Source: Buxus sempervirens (lineage: Eukaryota; Streptophyta; Magnoliopsida; Buxales; Buxaceae). Taken from it: DNA of 64,000 bases. The notes under the pieces are model-generated. The model was not told where the DNA came from and made no database searches. It saw only the letters and a program-made list of their open reading frames with translations. Position numbers and translations under genes: made by a program. The stretch lies in contig OX387183.1 in NCBI GenBank assembly GCA_947561395.2, positions 59,131,915 to 59,195,914 of the forward strand, read 5' to 3'. Position 1 is the stretch's first letter, and every line of letters starts with the position of its first letter. Below, piece by piece: positions 48,939-59,610 of this stretch.

Positions 48939-49851
48939 ATGGAGATCATACCAGCTCTCTTGACTGTAGCGGCCATTACCTCAGCCTATCTCTTCTGGTT
49001 CCATCTCCTAGCCCGAAAGCTTACCGGTCCCAAGGTCTGGCCATTTCTGGGTAGTCTGCCCGGTTTGTATGCTAACAGGGCTCGAATTCACGACTGGATA
49101 GCTTCCAACCTCCGAGATAGCGGTGGTTCTGCTACTTACCAGACCTGCACTCTCGCTATCCCGTTCTTAGCTCGCAGACAAGGCTTCTACACAGTGACTT
49201 GTCACCCCAGAAACGTTGAGCACATACTCCGGACCCGTTTCGAGAACTATCCTAAAGGGCCGACATGGCAAGCTGCCTTTCATGATCTGCTGGGGCAAGG
49301 GATCTTTAACAGCGACGGAGAGACGTGGCTCATCCAACGGAAGACGGCGGCTTTGGAGTTCACCACAAGGACGCTTCGACAAGCCATGGCTCGATGGGTG
49401 AACCGGACCATTAAGACACGACTCTGGCACATTTTGGACACAGCGTCAAGAGAGAACTCCTCCGTGGACTTGCAAGACCTGCTACTTCGCTTGACGTTCG
49501 ACAATATATGCGGACTCACCTTCGGCAAAGACCCAGAAACGCTATCTTCTGACTTATAAACCCGTTTGCTAAAACGTTTGACTCGGCACAGAGGCGACGC
49601 TTCAGCGAGGCCATATCCGCTGGTCCCTCACACTGGAGCATCTGCTGGTCCAACGGTGGAGGGTGTGTACACATAGGCTTCATGCACCTATGTGGACACA
49701 TAGGCTTCATGCACGTCTGTGTACACATAGGACCAGCACATCTTTCAGCCAAGGACTCCAGCAGATTTCAAGTCCGCTCCAGCGGCTACTCTATCCCGGT
49801 CTGTTCTGGCTACTCTATCTCTTGACTTACCTGTAAACCCGTTTGCTAACG
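48939..49851 (+). pseudogene. CYP86A-type P450, truncated copy A
   Basis: The first 206 codons match the intact copy at 59611 almost base for base ([38 protein letters not shown]). A 4-bp deletion (ACTTACCTGTAA becoming ACTTATAA) makes a stop at 49557. Homology then continues, interrupted by a 172-bp insertion (49608-49779). It finishes with a misplaced second copy of the CTTGACTTACCTGTAAACCC stretch and is cut off at 49851. The oxygen-binding helix, the ExxR motif and the heme cysteine are all missing, so it cannot be an active P450. Confidence 0.95.
49608..49779. mobile_element. Small insertion in the truncated P450
   Basis: 172 bp absent from unit B, flanked by CAGCG on both sides. The interior has inverted GCTGGTCC/GGACCAGC segments and a repeated ACACATAGGCTTCATGCAC, so it can fold. 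Class of element uncertain. Confidence 0.6.
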
Positions 49852-50627
49852 TAATTAAATCAAGAACCATAAACTAATTCACGAAATAAAAAATAATATA
49901 ATATATTATTTAAAGTGCCCTTTTTGGGTGTTACTTTAAATATATATATATTTTAATATTATTTTAACGAAAAATATTTATTTTACTAAAATAATATATT
50001 TAGAATTAAATTTTAATAAATTAAACTATTATTATTTATTTAAATATTTTAAAGTTTTTATCCCAATGTTTCTTCAATAGTAATTATTAAATAATAGTTA
50101 ATTATTAAATATAGATATTTAAATTTAGAACAATTACGTCATTAACACATGATGGATGAAAATAGTATAATTTTCATAAAAAAAAAAGGATTTTACTGGT
50201 AGCCAAAAAGCAACCAACAAAATATTGAATCTTGTTGATAAAATTAATGATATAAGGAATTGTTGCGTTAAAATCTGGGATTATAAATAAATTACTAGGG
50301 TGCTTACACGTGGTAACAAAACATCCACTATTACATTTACTCATTGTAGGGGTTATTTTAAATTATATAAAAATAACATATTTTAAAAAATATATATGTT
50401 CTTGTGCTTAGCACAGGTAAAACAATTAGTTACTGTTATAAAGCGAACACCCTAGTTTTTTGCTGATATTTGATGTCAAAAACGCCTTCTACTTTTTATC
50501 AAATTAACTCCTACATTTATTTGTTAATGCCACGTATATTAATAACTAATTGCCTAACATTTTAATATCCAAAATGCCCTCAATTCGCTTTCAAATTTGC
50601 TATGTGTGTATTCCAAATTTCCCATAG
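49852..50627. other. Unique spacer between duplication units
   Basis: About 780 bp, very AT-rich, not matching either unit. No gene, and no clear element ends. Confidence 0.6.
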
Positions 50628-50885
50628 TATCTAAAAAACAAACTTTCTTTCACAAGTGATAGCAAGAAGTCATTCTCTAACTTCTTTTTATAAGTTTTCT
50701 TCTTCTATTGCTTATGGATAATAGCATTAATATGACTAACATTTTTGCTATGTACTCCTTTTTTTATGATTATATTTTGAGATATATTTCGAATAATTTA
50801 TTTTTTATATAACGTAGGAGAAAAATTGATTTTAACGCGGGCTAGGCTGGCCTAGATTTGTATGTCCAACCCCAAAGCTTTAGTC

Positions 50886-50963
50886 AGGGCCGCTTCGACA
50901 AACATAAAAGATGCTAGTGTGTAAGTTAACAGAGGCCAAATTAGTATTCATAATGTTGAGGCC
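50886..50963. mobile_element. 78-bp insertion in unit B
   Basis: AGGGCCGCTTCGAC ... GTTGAGGCC is inserted between two copies of TAGTC (50881-50885, 50964-50968). Unit A lacks it. Probably a tiny non-autonomous DNA element or a relic of one. Confidence 0.6.
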
Positions 50964-51112
50964 TAGTCCTTTTTATCTTTGCTATGAATATATGACAAGG
51001 AATTTGATACAAAGCAGTCATGACAAAACTAACAACAACAAAAATGTGCATCCTCGTAGGGAGCTTCAGTTTCTTCTTCCTCCCGTTCATCATCCTCATC
51101 TATTGTGGATTC

Positions 51113-51560
51113 CAGATGGGATCCTGTAGAGGCTCTATCTGTAGTCCGCGATAGAGCCTTTACGGGATCTTGCCATCTGTCCACTTAAAGTCGAGCCATT
51201 CCGTTTGAGAAACTAACCGAAACGGCAATAGACGCCTAACGGAAACGACCATCCGTTATTAACACTGCGTCGTTTGAGCCTCGTTCTAACGCAATTCCAA
51301 AATCTCCGAAAATTTCAAAAATCCCGCATTCGAGCCTTGTTCGGTTGTAAATCAATAGACGACCCAGGCCATATCACAATCATCTCTCTCACTGCTCAAA
51401 CGACGCGGTGTTAATAACGGATGGTCGTTTCCGTTAGGCGTCTATTGCCATTTCGGTTAGTTTCTCAAACGGAAAGGCTCAGCTTTAAGTGGACAGATGA
51501 CAAGATCCTGTAAAGGCTCTATCGCGGACTGCAGATAGAGCCTCTACAGGATCCCATCTG
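51113..51560. mobile_element. Foldback MULE in NPF copy B exon 4
   Basis: 448 bp, nearly all of it two inverted arms of about 190 bp starting CAGATGGGATCCTGTAGAGG. Exact 9-bp target duplication TGTGGATTC (51104-51112, 51561-51569). Copy A has the empty site TTGTGGATTCCCTG. No coding capacity. Confidence 0.92.
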
Positions 51561-53028
51561 TGTGGATTCCCTGTATTGGTACCAAATTGAGACCAAAATA
51601 TACAGAACAAGATTAATGGAACTCATTACTGCCAATGTCCAGTAGTATTTATCAAGTCTGCTTTTGTTCAGTGTGTCCTGGAACCAACTTGGTCGTCCTC
51701 CCCTTTTGCTAACCTTTCCTGCCATGTAAACGGATAAGACACTGCTTATGACTCCAGCTCCCATGACACCATTGGCGAAGAACATCATGTAGCCCCTCAT
51801 TGAGGCAGGAACTTATCATTAAAGAAAAATGAAATACTGTTTTCAGCAAATCCATCAAGGAGCCCCAAGAGGAGAAACTGTGGAAGGAGCCGGAAAATGC
51901 TCATGGGAATCCTCTCATCAGGCTTGTCAAGTAAACCATGTTTCACAATCACATCAAGCCTTCTAGTCTCAACCTTTGCTGCTGTAATGCAGCATAATAT
52001 CGAGAAAATCATCGCTATTCCAAACCCAATAGCAGGAACGTATTTCCGCTTGGATTCGCTAAACATGAATACCAACATGTAGTAAAATTTGGTGGCTTGT
52101 GATTTTGCTCCATCATAGAACGCCAGAAGGATTGGAAGAGGAACTTTTAATTTTCCAACCTTTGGATTCATGTGATTTGCTTGCTCAAGGAAGTATGTGT
52201 TCCCAATTGACATGACGATCCCACAAACGATGAAGGTCATCCATATGGGTACCATACGTATGGTTATCTTTGTTTCCTCCACTTCTGTCACTCTGCAGAG
52301 CCTCCATCTCCTCTCTTGTTCCTCCAGTGTTTGAGATGGTAATACAACAGCAGCTTTGTCCAAACACCTTCAAATAAATGTACAAAATTACATCCCTTAA
52401 CATACAGATAAAGGGCTGGGGGGTTTGGGAATGTATACCTGAGTCCTTTGGTGTGAGGCACTGATTCGTCGTCAAGGTTGTGATTCTCGTACAGCTGACT
52501 GGCATCTTTCGGGGCACTAATGTGTATCTTCGAAATAGAGGCAACAAATACTCGAAAAAACCGTGTGAGCGAGCTCCCACCAGGTTCCATGTGATGTAAG
52601 TATAGCAACATGACCCACTCAAGAACACTAGTGTTGCAACCACAGTACATATTGCCGGAACTCCGAAGCGAACTGACCATGGTTTTACATATGGAAGCGC
52701 AATTGCACCGGCTATAGGCACAAGGATCACTGCAAGTGTGCTTATGCAGAGGCAATCCTTTGATCCATCCTCCGAATTGTTATCATCATCGTCTTGATTT
52801 TGTTCAATTATGAAGGGTGCTAACGAGGTACTGTGACGAGCTATGCCCACGGATATTAGAGCTAATGAAGTGTAGAAGAGGATTTTTTGTGTGTGGCCAA
52901 TGCATTCTGGCTTGTAATCACTACAAGTCCCTGTTGATTTAGAAAGGACTGGAGGGGTTGACATTGCCAAGCAGCCCAACCCGTGCACATGAAATTCTTA
53001 GATTCAGAGATAAGTGTTTGCATATACC

Positions 53029-53449
53029 TAGAGCTGGCAACGGGTCGGGTTGGGTCGGGTCGTAATCGGGTTGTGGTTAAACGGGTCGGGTTCGGGTTGA
53101 CCCGATTACTGGCGGGTTGGGAAAACCCCAAACCGAACCCAACCCGCCAATAAACGGGTCAATCCGCCAACCCGATTATATTTTTTTTATTAGTTTTTAT
53201 TTTTTAAAAAATATTATTAAAATAGGATTATTGGGTAATCGGGTCATAATCGGGTCGGGTTCGGGTCATAATCGGGTTGATTCATGCAATTTTTTACACT
53301 TTTTTTAAATCGGGTTTGACCCGATTCCAGGCGGGTTGGGAAAACCCCAACCCGCACCCGACCCAATTAATAAACGGGTCAACCCAACCCGTTTATAATC
53401 GGGTTAAACGGGTTGACCCGTCGGGTCGGGTCGATTTTTGCCAGCTCTA
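53029..53449. mobile_element. hAT-type MITE in NPF copy B intron 2
   Basis: 421 bp with ends TAGAGCTGGCAACGGGTCGG and TAGAGCTGGCAAAAATCGA (right end reversed), full of CGGGT/ACCCG repeats. Exact 8-bp target duplication CATATACC (53021-53028, 53450-53457). Absent from copy A. Confidence 0.9.
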
Positions 53450-53869
53450 CATATACCAGCCAAGCATCAGGATTGCCTAATTGTAACTGGTTCTGAGTTA
53501 TGTGACATAGAATTGAACTTTTCAATCAAAGATGCCTTCCACCCCCCACCGCCCCTTCACAAAGAGCCTTTCCCATTGCTGTCTGAATTCAGACTGTTAA
53601 TGACTGGATTCAAATTGTAATTAAAATACTGTCTGAATTAAGGGTATTAAATCAATAAACTCAGATTAAAATCATAAGGTTGTGCAACACTATAATTAGA
53701 AACATTCACTAGACTATATTTAGAGGTCAGGAACTTACAACACTATAGCAAATGCTAGATGATAAGAGCACCCAGAAGTGACCAATGCAAGTCTCGGCAA
53801 TGTAGGACATGCCTATGGGCAATATCATCGCTGCGCCTGTTGATATGTTGACAATGGCGGCAGCGTGTG

Positions 53870-55286
53870 TGTTTACTGTTAAGGAATGTATTAAATATAT
53901 AAAGTTCACCCCTTACTATCAGCTTAAGCTTTTAGTAGGAACGGTGTTCTACATGGTATCAGAGCCTTAGGCAAACGCCAGGTCCTGGGTTCAAACCTCC
54001 ACTCTACCCGTTGAGAAAAAAAAAAATATTCCACGTGTTGAGCATCCCTAAAATGGGTCCCCTAAAAATGGGTTTGAGTTCGGCCAACACGTGAGGGGGA
54101 GTGTTAAGGAATGTATTAAATATAGAAAGTTCACCCCTTACTATCAGCTTAAGCTTTTAGTAGGGACGGTGTTCTACATTTACACCCTATACAGATCAAC
54201 GAATAAGACAAAGCCACGTGGTACCTACATGGCTTACTTCGGCCACGGCATAAGCACACATAGGATTTGTACAGCTAGATAGGCCATGTCAGCATACGCA
54301 TAAACCAGGAGCACAGTTAAGGCCACACAAGCCAATGCGACAAACCACATTCACAACTATCAGAAGATCGTGCCATCGGTCGTTTGAAAGTAACCTATTT
54401 AGGATCGTGGCTAAGCGGTTATCTTTCAGGAGCAGAAGACGGAAGATGGACAACCGCCATGAAGATCGTGCAAGAGTAGGACGTTGAGCAACCGTCAATG
54501 ATCGGCTATAAAAAGCACAATTTCGAAGAGCTCGGGGACACAATCCATCCAACCGCAACCGGTTATAATATTATTTTGATCATCCGTGATTTTTATCCCC
54601 TCTCCTACATTGTAGTCAAAAGGATAAACTAGGACTCCTCTCACTGCTTACAGTCGCAGTGACACCTTAGACCCCTCTTTACTCCGATCAACACCAGAAT
54701 CCTGTCACCGGAGGGTAAGTTGAGGCCGCCCATGACTCGCAGTTCTGTGTTCACAGAATCCCGAGCAGCCGGTCCCGAGACTCACTCTGATCAAGCCAGG
54801 TGACTCGTGTATTTTCGGTTAAACAGCAATCCAAGGTGAACCCCCTGAATTGGCTTTGCTAGCAGCCGCCCCCTTCCTCCTGCCCTTATACCCGATTACG
54901 GTTATAAGACCAAGACAGGCCGGTCTTGCAAGCCTTGTCAGTTTTATTTTTACTTTTTGTTTCCTTTTTGGGGATTATCTGTTGTCGTTTTCGGCCGTCG
55001 GCCGATTTTATAATAAAAGAGTTGTGTGCCATTAGTTACTTTTGCTTTCAAACACTTACAAGAATCCAAACGAAAACCGAACCCCTAGTCTTCATATTAT
55101 CACCTGACCGATTTTATTACAGGTGACTTGCAGTACGATTGAACCGACTCCGGTTTAGATTTGGAACAGATTCCCGGGGTCAGGACCCAACCCGAAATCA
55201 TTGTATCAAATGATACTGGCACACCCGCATAGAGACACATCATCAACATCGACACGTGTTCACACCGGCCCAATTTCGGAGCAACA
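53870..55286 (+). mobile_element. Solo LTR in NPF copy B exon 2, split by a TRIM
   Basis: Starts TGTTTAC, ends GAGCAACA, with 5-bp target duplication GTGTG (53865-53869, 55287-55291). About 1110 bp once the nested TRIM is discounted. A TATA-like GGCTATAAAAAG lies near 54508. No retroelement proteins, so it is a solo LTR. Copy A has the empty site. Confidence 0.85.
53877..54178 (+). mobile_element. TRIM element nested in the solo LTR
   Basis: 302-bp terminal-repeat retrotransposon in miniature. 77-bp direct LTRs at 53877-53953 and 54102-54178 (TGTTAAGGAATGTATTAAAT ... GTTCTACA), primer site TGGTATCAGAGC at 53954-53965, polypurine tract GTGAGGGGGAG at 54091-54101. 5-bp target duplication TTTAC on both sides. 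The two LTRs differ at only two or so positions, so the insertion is recent. Confidence 0.95.
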
Positions 55287-57001
55287 GTGTGTGAAATCAA
55301 TCTTCCACACATCTGTTAGATATGTTTGCATGACCCAGATGGCGTATGCGGCTAGTATGTCGGCCCAAATCAAAACTAGAAGTGAAGAAAAATGGAAACA
55401 AAATTTTGTAAGCAGTCGAGTAATGGTTCAGCATGGCTTAGCTTAATTCCTGTTATATATATTATGAGAAGCTTTGGATTTGTGATAATTTAGAGATAAT
55501 TGATTGATATGTCTCAAGTTAATGACTATGATACCAAAGATTCTGGCGAAGGGTCTCCCTGCCATTTTGACGTTCTTATCGATCACTTCTCCTCTGCTTG
55601 TCTTTCTCTCTGTAAACAAAATGTCATTCTGGATTAAAGAAATGCCAATAATTTTTTCCATAGACAAGAGGAAAGGAGTTGAGCGTCTCTTTTACTCATA
55701 ATATTTTCATTACTTTCACGCTCCAAAGAAAAAAAAAGGAAAGTAAAATTATCAAACTGTTAGCAATTTGCGCTGAGATGAAAGCAAACCCAGACAGGAG
55801 TAGAAGACGAAGAACATCTTCAAAACAATTAGACAGAACTAAAGGAAACAAAAGAGAAGAAGCAATGCGCCGATCCGTAGAAACTAACATCAAGATTTAA
55901 GTTGTGATTTTAAAGAAGAAGCTTAACTGAACGGGAAAAAGAAGAACTTTCCTCGGTCAAAAGCTTCAAAACGTCTTCTTGTTACACAATCGTTTGGGAA
56001 GAGGGGCGAGTTGAAATTGATATCTTTAAGAAGCGAAAGAGTAATGCTGTTGTGGAGAGGAATTTGTGTATGAGAATTCTCCATAGCTTGGACTCAATGA
56101 TAAGGAGGAGATTTGCACTGAAGAAGGAATTAAGAATTCTAGCTAGCGCTGCTTGCCTGGCTGAACTAGTTACTATCGCAGCCCACTCGATCCATACCCA
56201 TCGCCTTTTGTTTTTTGTTTTGAATTCGGTATCTCACACGGCTTCGTAAAAAAAAGGGTTGACTTGACAAATCGAATTCAATAATAAACACACGACAGAA
56301 CTGGATTAATTGGATTCAAAGATTTCACAGCGAAATGTGACTAATCCGATTCCACAATTGGATCTCATAACTGACATTTTTAAAGACAGAGAATTGAAAT
56401 GTGAGTAAAGGGTTCACAGCCCATGGTCCAGCTTCCTCTCAAGGGAAGGAATCGGGCAACCTCTCAACCTTGATGTACATGGCACGTTCACACGAGTTCC
56501 CAAGATGCGCAGCAATTGCTAATCAGGTGCAGTGTCGGGAAATTGGCCTTGTGTATAGGCGAAGTTCCATCTACTGGTTGTTTGATTCTTTCCTCGTAAT
56601 TTCGCCTAAACATAAGGTAGCTTCCACAGAAATTCGAAACAGGGTTGGTGATGATGATATGGCTGCGTCGATTTCGGATGTTCACATGTAAAGTAATCTG
56701 TCGGCTTGTCTTACGTTCGGTTTCGGGTCTTATGGATACTGTGCGTTATTGCAAGTAGTCCCCTAATCGAGGAACCCCACTTGCCCACACAGGTGAAATG
56801 ATTAGCCACGTAGGGACGCAGGATCGAGAAGAAAATTAACGAAAGAGAAGAGAGGAGGATCCGGAAAATGGACGTGGGCGAGTGGGAGCGCGTGTTTATC
56901 CGCGTCTGGTTTCGTTGGCTGAGTGTGCGTCTATCCGCTTGGTTGGGCTGCAGCGCCGCACCCTTAGAATTGGAGGGAGGGCGTCTTACTTTAATTATTT
57001 A

Positions 57002-57362
57002 GGCAAAATTAGTTTTTAGTTATACTTTTTAAAAATAATTCAGATTTAATCGGCAAATTATTAAAAATTGAGAATTAGTGATACTTTATTCAAATAATTG
57101 AGATTCAGTGTCATTTACTATCTCTTGAATAATTTCTTTCAAAAATACCCTCAAAAAGACTTGTAAACCCACTTGTACCTAAATGAGTGAAAAGGTGTTC
57201 AAAGTTTTTTGAGGGCATTGTTGGAAGAAAATGTCTATGAACAGTAAAATGACATTGAATCTTAATTATTTGAAAAAAGTATCACTAATTCTCAATTTTC
57301 AAGAACTAGCCGATTGCATCTAAATTATTTTGAAAAAGTAACACTAAAAACCAATTTCTCCA
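57002..57362. mobile_element. PIF/Tourist-like MITE
   Basis: 361 bp, ends GGCAAAATTAGTTTTTAGT and GGAGAAATTGGTTTTTAGT (right end reversed; a terminal A at 57362 is unassigned). Flanked by TTA on both sides. Unit A has the uninterrupted TTTAATATATT near 46565. Confidence 0.75.
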
Positions 57363-57890
57363 TTAATATATTATTATTGGAATTATTTTAATTTTGAAAG
57401 TAATTATATTAAACTCTCAATGCAACTCAAAGATTAAACTGATAAGTAAAGTGTAACTGTGTATACAATAGTGTTGAAATATAATATTAAGATATCTTAA
57501 AAAGGCCGGATGATGGTACTCGTTTTGTAATTCTATTTAAATGATACTTATATTGAATGTGAATAATCATTTTAATCCCAATTCGGAAAAAATTAGATTT
57601 GCAATTGGTAATAATAAAAGATAAAAGTTATTATGCAATGCATGCATTTTGTTCTAATTGCAACAATATAAAAGATAGAAATTAAACATTATTAAATTAG
57701 GTTCTCAAAATGGACTGGCCTGATTGACCCAACCAGGACGGATTCTCAAAAGTGGAGAAACTTTGAAGGGAAAAGTGGAAAAGAAAATAAAAGAGCACTT
57801 CCTTTCTATGTAAAAGAAAGTGCTAGTTTACGTTTTATCTATGATAGGTATAATATAACATGTATTGAAATTAATATCATTGGTACATAG

Positions 57891-58044
57891 TATGACATCC
57901 CGATCTCACATTAGAAATGGATGAATGCCAGGTATGGTATAAGAGATTTGGAGAATATTTAGCTTAGCGAAACGCTTTTTGAGGACAAAACCGTGCGGGC
58001 TTAGGCCCAAAGGGAATAATACTTTGCTGGGTTGGGTCGTTACA
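57891..58044. mobile_element. 154-bp mini solo LTR
   Basis: TATGACATCCCGATCTCACA ... GGGTCGTTACA, flanked by exact CATAG duplications (57886-57890, 58045-58049). The start TATGACATCC looks like a mutated TGTGACATCC, the common start of small plant LTRs. Absent from unit A. Confidence 0.75.
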
Positions 58045-58254
58045 CATAGGGGTGTAAATGTTGATGTGAAAAAAGTATGCTTTATAATTGTAAGTTTGAT
58101 TATAAGTAAAAAAAAAAAAACTTGTTATGACATGGATTATATTAGGATACACTAACTTGGTTTACATAGGTTAGACCCAGATTTGGCCCGGGTCCACAAG
58201 TGGTTGCCCTATTCTGTCAACCCAATCCAATTAACCATTTAATCCTATTTTAAT

Positions 58255-58370
58255 CATATTTTTTGAGAAAAAAAAAAATAGTAAACGGGTTGGCGGGTTG
58301 GGGGTTTTCCAACCTCCCTTAATTTAGTCCAACCCAAACCGACCTGAACCCAACCCGTTGCCAGCTCTAC
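58255..58370. mobile_element. Fragment of a hAT MITE
   Basis: Right-end half only: GGGTTGGCGGGTTGGGG ... CCCGTTGCCAGCTCTA, the same family as 53029-53449. The left end is missing. Confidence 0.65.
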
Positions 58371-58413
58371 TTTTAGTTGAAACTTTTATTTTTGCATTTT
58401 CATTTGCCATGGA

Positions 58414-58640
58414 AGGGTTTGTGCGGGTGCGCGTGTGTGTGCATGTGAGTGTACGTGCCTATGGTTGCCCAAGTGCATGCGTGCAGGTGTTGTGTGTATG
58501 TGTCTATGTTAGGGGGTGTGTACATATATGGTTGTGTGGGGTTGGGGTGTGTATGTGTGTGTACGCATGTGCGCACACATTTGTACATGCGGGGGTGCGC
58601 GTGTGTGTGCGTACATGGATTGGGGGAGGATGGTGGGGTG
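58414..58640. repeat. GT-rich minisatellite, unit B
   Basis: Counterpart of 47750-47960, with the same flanks (CCATGGAAGGGTTTGTGCG before, GGTTATGATACCTCTGTTCT after) but a different internal repeat arrangement. Confidence 0.85.
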
Positions 58641-59484
58641 GGGGGTTATGATACCTCTGTTCTTATTTGGATAGGATAGGGTGGGTAATTTCCTCTGCCA
58701 ATAAAAAAGTCTTATGCTCATCATTTGATTTCACTAACGGTGTTCTCATGATATATATAAGAGGATTAAAAATGGTATGCTACACTAAAAAGGGAAGGAA
58801 GAATCTAAAACTGGCGCTTATCTAAAGCCAAACTTTTGTTTCTCGAGTACGATTGGAGTAGAGGACGCAGTTGTTGAGACTGGAGAAAGGTTCAACCAAA
58901 GAGAAAAACAGGTGGAGTTAAAAGTTTAAACCCAAGACTCCAAGAGAGCAAAGAAATTAAAAATTCCCTCGCCATAGAAGAGGAATCAAACTGATCTTGT
59001 AGCTGTTACGGCTGGTGCGAGTTGGCCGCAGTACCTTACTAGAGCAATTGGAAGATGAAGTAGAGCGTATACTACATTAATTATATAGTCCTTGGCCACT
59101 CAGCCACGTGAAAGTCAAGAAAAATGCCGTCGCCATTGTCGATCACTTAATTATATAGTATCACTTCTCGTGTTTCTTCTTCCAAAGCTTGCATTGTCTC
59201 TCACTCAAACTATGCCATAAACAAACCCACTCTTTTACTTCTCCTGTTTTTCCAGGTCGGGGTATTTTTGAAGTAATCCAAATTTCTCCATTCAGGTAAA
59301 CAATCCCGAACCACCCCTCTCTCGTAATGTCTCGTAGCCTCCTGTTTACTAAGTCAACAAGGAATGAAGAAAATTCACCAAAAGTTTCTGTAGCTTTCGT
59401 GTTTCGCGCTTCATATCAACCCAACGGCAACTCTAAACACTGAATTTCCCAACAACTTTTGAGTCTCCCTCAAAAAAATCATTT

Positions 59485-59495
59485 CTATATATACA
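59485..59495 (+). promoter_or_regulatory. Probable TATA box of the CYP86A gene
   Basis: CTATATATACA lies about 115-125 bases before the start codon, in a stretch conserved with unit A (48798-48811). A CT/CA-rich leader follows. Confidence 0.5.
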
Positions 59496-59610
59496 CAACC
59501 TTCTTTCGTCTGTTCCTCCTCAGTACTGCTGATCACCATCGAATCATCGATCATACGAATAAACCAGTCTATTCTATCACAACATTACCAACTCCACATC
59601 CTTCTCACAT

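Larger units (their letters stand above)
40871..49851. repeat. Tandem segmental duplication, unit A
   Basis: Starts at TATCTAAAAAACAAA, shared with 50628, and runs through NPF copy A, the spacer and a truncated P450. It is collinear with unit B apart from transposon insertions. Exons are nearly identical by eye, and introns and spacers are also clearly alignable. Confidence 0.92.
51029..55565 (-). pseudogene. NPF transporter, broken copy B
   Basis: Collinear with the intact copy A, from the start exon (MAGRPFARIF, ATG at 55565) to the Cys-rich tail stop at 51029. Lesions: a solo LTR inserted in exon 2 (53870-55286); a 5-bp insertion in exon 3 near 52595, which shifts the frame after SGSCCYTY; a 1-bp deletion in exon 4 near 51814 (ACTTGATCAC in A, ACTTATCAT in B); and a foldback MULE inserted in exon 4 (51113-51560) that separates the acidic tail. 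A hAT element sits in intron 2. No full-length product is possible. Confidence 0.95.
55566..59610. other. Divergent spacer between NPF copy B and the P450
   Basis: Alignable with 45162-48938. In addition it has a PIF/Tourist-like MITE, a mini-LTR and a hAT end (listed separately), plus the GT-rich minisatellite. The last 700 bases match the same interval of unit A closely and should contain the P450 promoter. Confidence 0.65.

Noticed and set aside
53985..54000. tRNA-like GGGTTCAAACC
   Set aside because: It lies in the TRIM interior next to the primer site and there is no cloverleaf. No tRNA gene was found in the window.
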